Positions 63,948-64,000 of a DNA stretch of 64,000 bases are shown piece by piece. The notes beneath the pieces were generated by a model. That model had not been told where the DNA came from. It made no database searches and saw nothing but the letters and a program-made list of their open reading frames with translations. Within the stretch, counting starts at the first letter, position 1; each line of letters starts with the position of its first letter. Position numbers and translations under genes: made by a program. The stretch lies in NCBI RefSeq assembly GCF_014229095.1, contig NZ_JAARZC010000002.1, forward strand, positions 186,001 through 250,000. Reading direction: 5' to 3'. Source of the DNA: Listeria cossartiae subsp. cayugensis (lineage in GTDB: Bacteria > Bacillota > Bacilli > Lactobacillales > Listeriaceae).

Positions 63948-64000
63948 ATGAAGAAAAAAATAATGGTTTTGTTAACAGGTTTATTGTTTTTGGGAGGCTG
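63948..64000 (+). CDS. N-terminus of a lipoprotein, partial
   Basis: ATG at 63948 after TAGGAGAAGAG encodes MKKKIMVLLTGLLFLGG and then TG at the window edge, consistent with a lipobox LFLGGC. The rest is outside the window, so the function cannot be told. Confidence 0.65.
   Translation, partial: MKKKIMVLLTGLLFLGG

Overview
The window is a 64 kb chromosomal segment of a low-GC Gram-positive bacterium, almost certainly Listeria monocytogenes or a very close sensu stricto relative. The evidence is the gene order (maltose ABC operon, cdaA-cdaR-glmM, anrAB, hemQ, feoAB, pta, pdxST/pdxR, galactitol-type PTS, betL, argGH, tsaE-tsaB-rimI-tsaD, rex, ydiK/ydiL-like, groESL, bsh). As I recall it, this matches the L. 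monocytogenes lmo2126 to lmo2065 interval read downwards. The bile salt hydrolase gene next to groEL argues against L. innocua. This assignment rests on memory of synteny, not on an alignment.

Layout. 1-7.1 kb: maltose/maltodextrin uptake (lipoprotein binding protein, two permeases, a DUF1189-type membrane protein) and maltose phosphorylase, behind a sigma-A promoter overlapped by a catabolite-response element. 7.2-11 kb: c-di-AMP synthase cdaA, its regulator cdaR and glmM. 11-16.4 kb: an acetyltransferase, a membrane protein, the AnrAB (BceAB-type) peptide-resistance transporter, hemQ and a small HTH protein. 16.5-22.2 kb: nitroreductase, manA, a hydrolase, nagA with a DeoR-family regulator, and a metallophosphoesterase. 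22.2-24.7 kb: ferrous iron operon feoA-feoB-small Cys-rich protein under a Fur box. 25-26 kb: pta, preceded by an unexplained structured segment.

26-28.2 kb is an accessory cassette between the pta and pdxT terminators: a flavodoxin-fold NAD(P)H oxidoreductase, a small polytopic membrane protein with a Pyr4/PaxB-like terpene cyclase signature, a divergent TetR regulator, and decayed gene fragments. I do not recall these genes from EGD-e at this position. 28.2-31.3 kb: vitamin B6 genes pdxT/pdxS and divergent pdxR. 31.4-37.4 kb: a PRD activator with galactitol-family PTS, phosphosugar kinase and class II aldolase, but no dehydrogenase. 37.4-41.7 kb: betL, argH, argG. 41.9-45 kb: esterase and a TetR-MATE pair with a clear operator. 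45-47 kb: a gene remnant, an HTH-TPR regulator and tRNA-Leu(GAG). 47-51.2 kb: kinase-like protein, GyrI-like protein, two crcB/fluc genes and two lipoproteins. 51.3-54 kb: tRNA t6A genes with rimI. 54-54.5 kb: a type I toxin-antitoxin locus with a 28-residue toxin, an upstream coupled mini-ORF and a convergent antisense RNA. 54.5-59.3 kb: hydrolase, ABC-F protein, rex, and YdiK/YdiL-like proteins. 59.4-61.5 kb: groESL under a perfect CIRCE. 61.7-62.7 kb: bsh behind a near-consensus sigma-B promoter. The end holds two small membrane proteins and the first codons of a lipoprotein.

Most of the segment is core metabolism and stress physiology. The most novel material is the 26-28 kb cassette, the type I toxin-antitoxin locus at 54.1-54.4 kb, the structured segment upstream of pta, the phased repeats at the DeoR promoter, and the hairpin upstream of the PTS activator. 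No prophage, insertion sequence or CRISPR array was seen.
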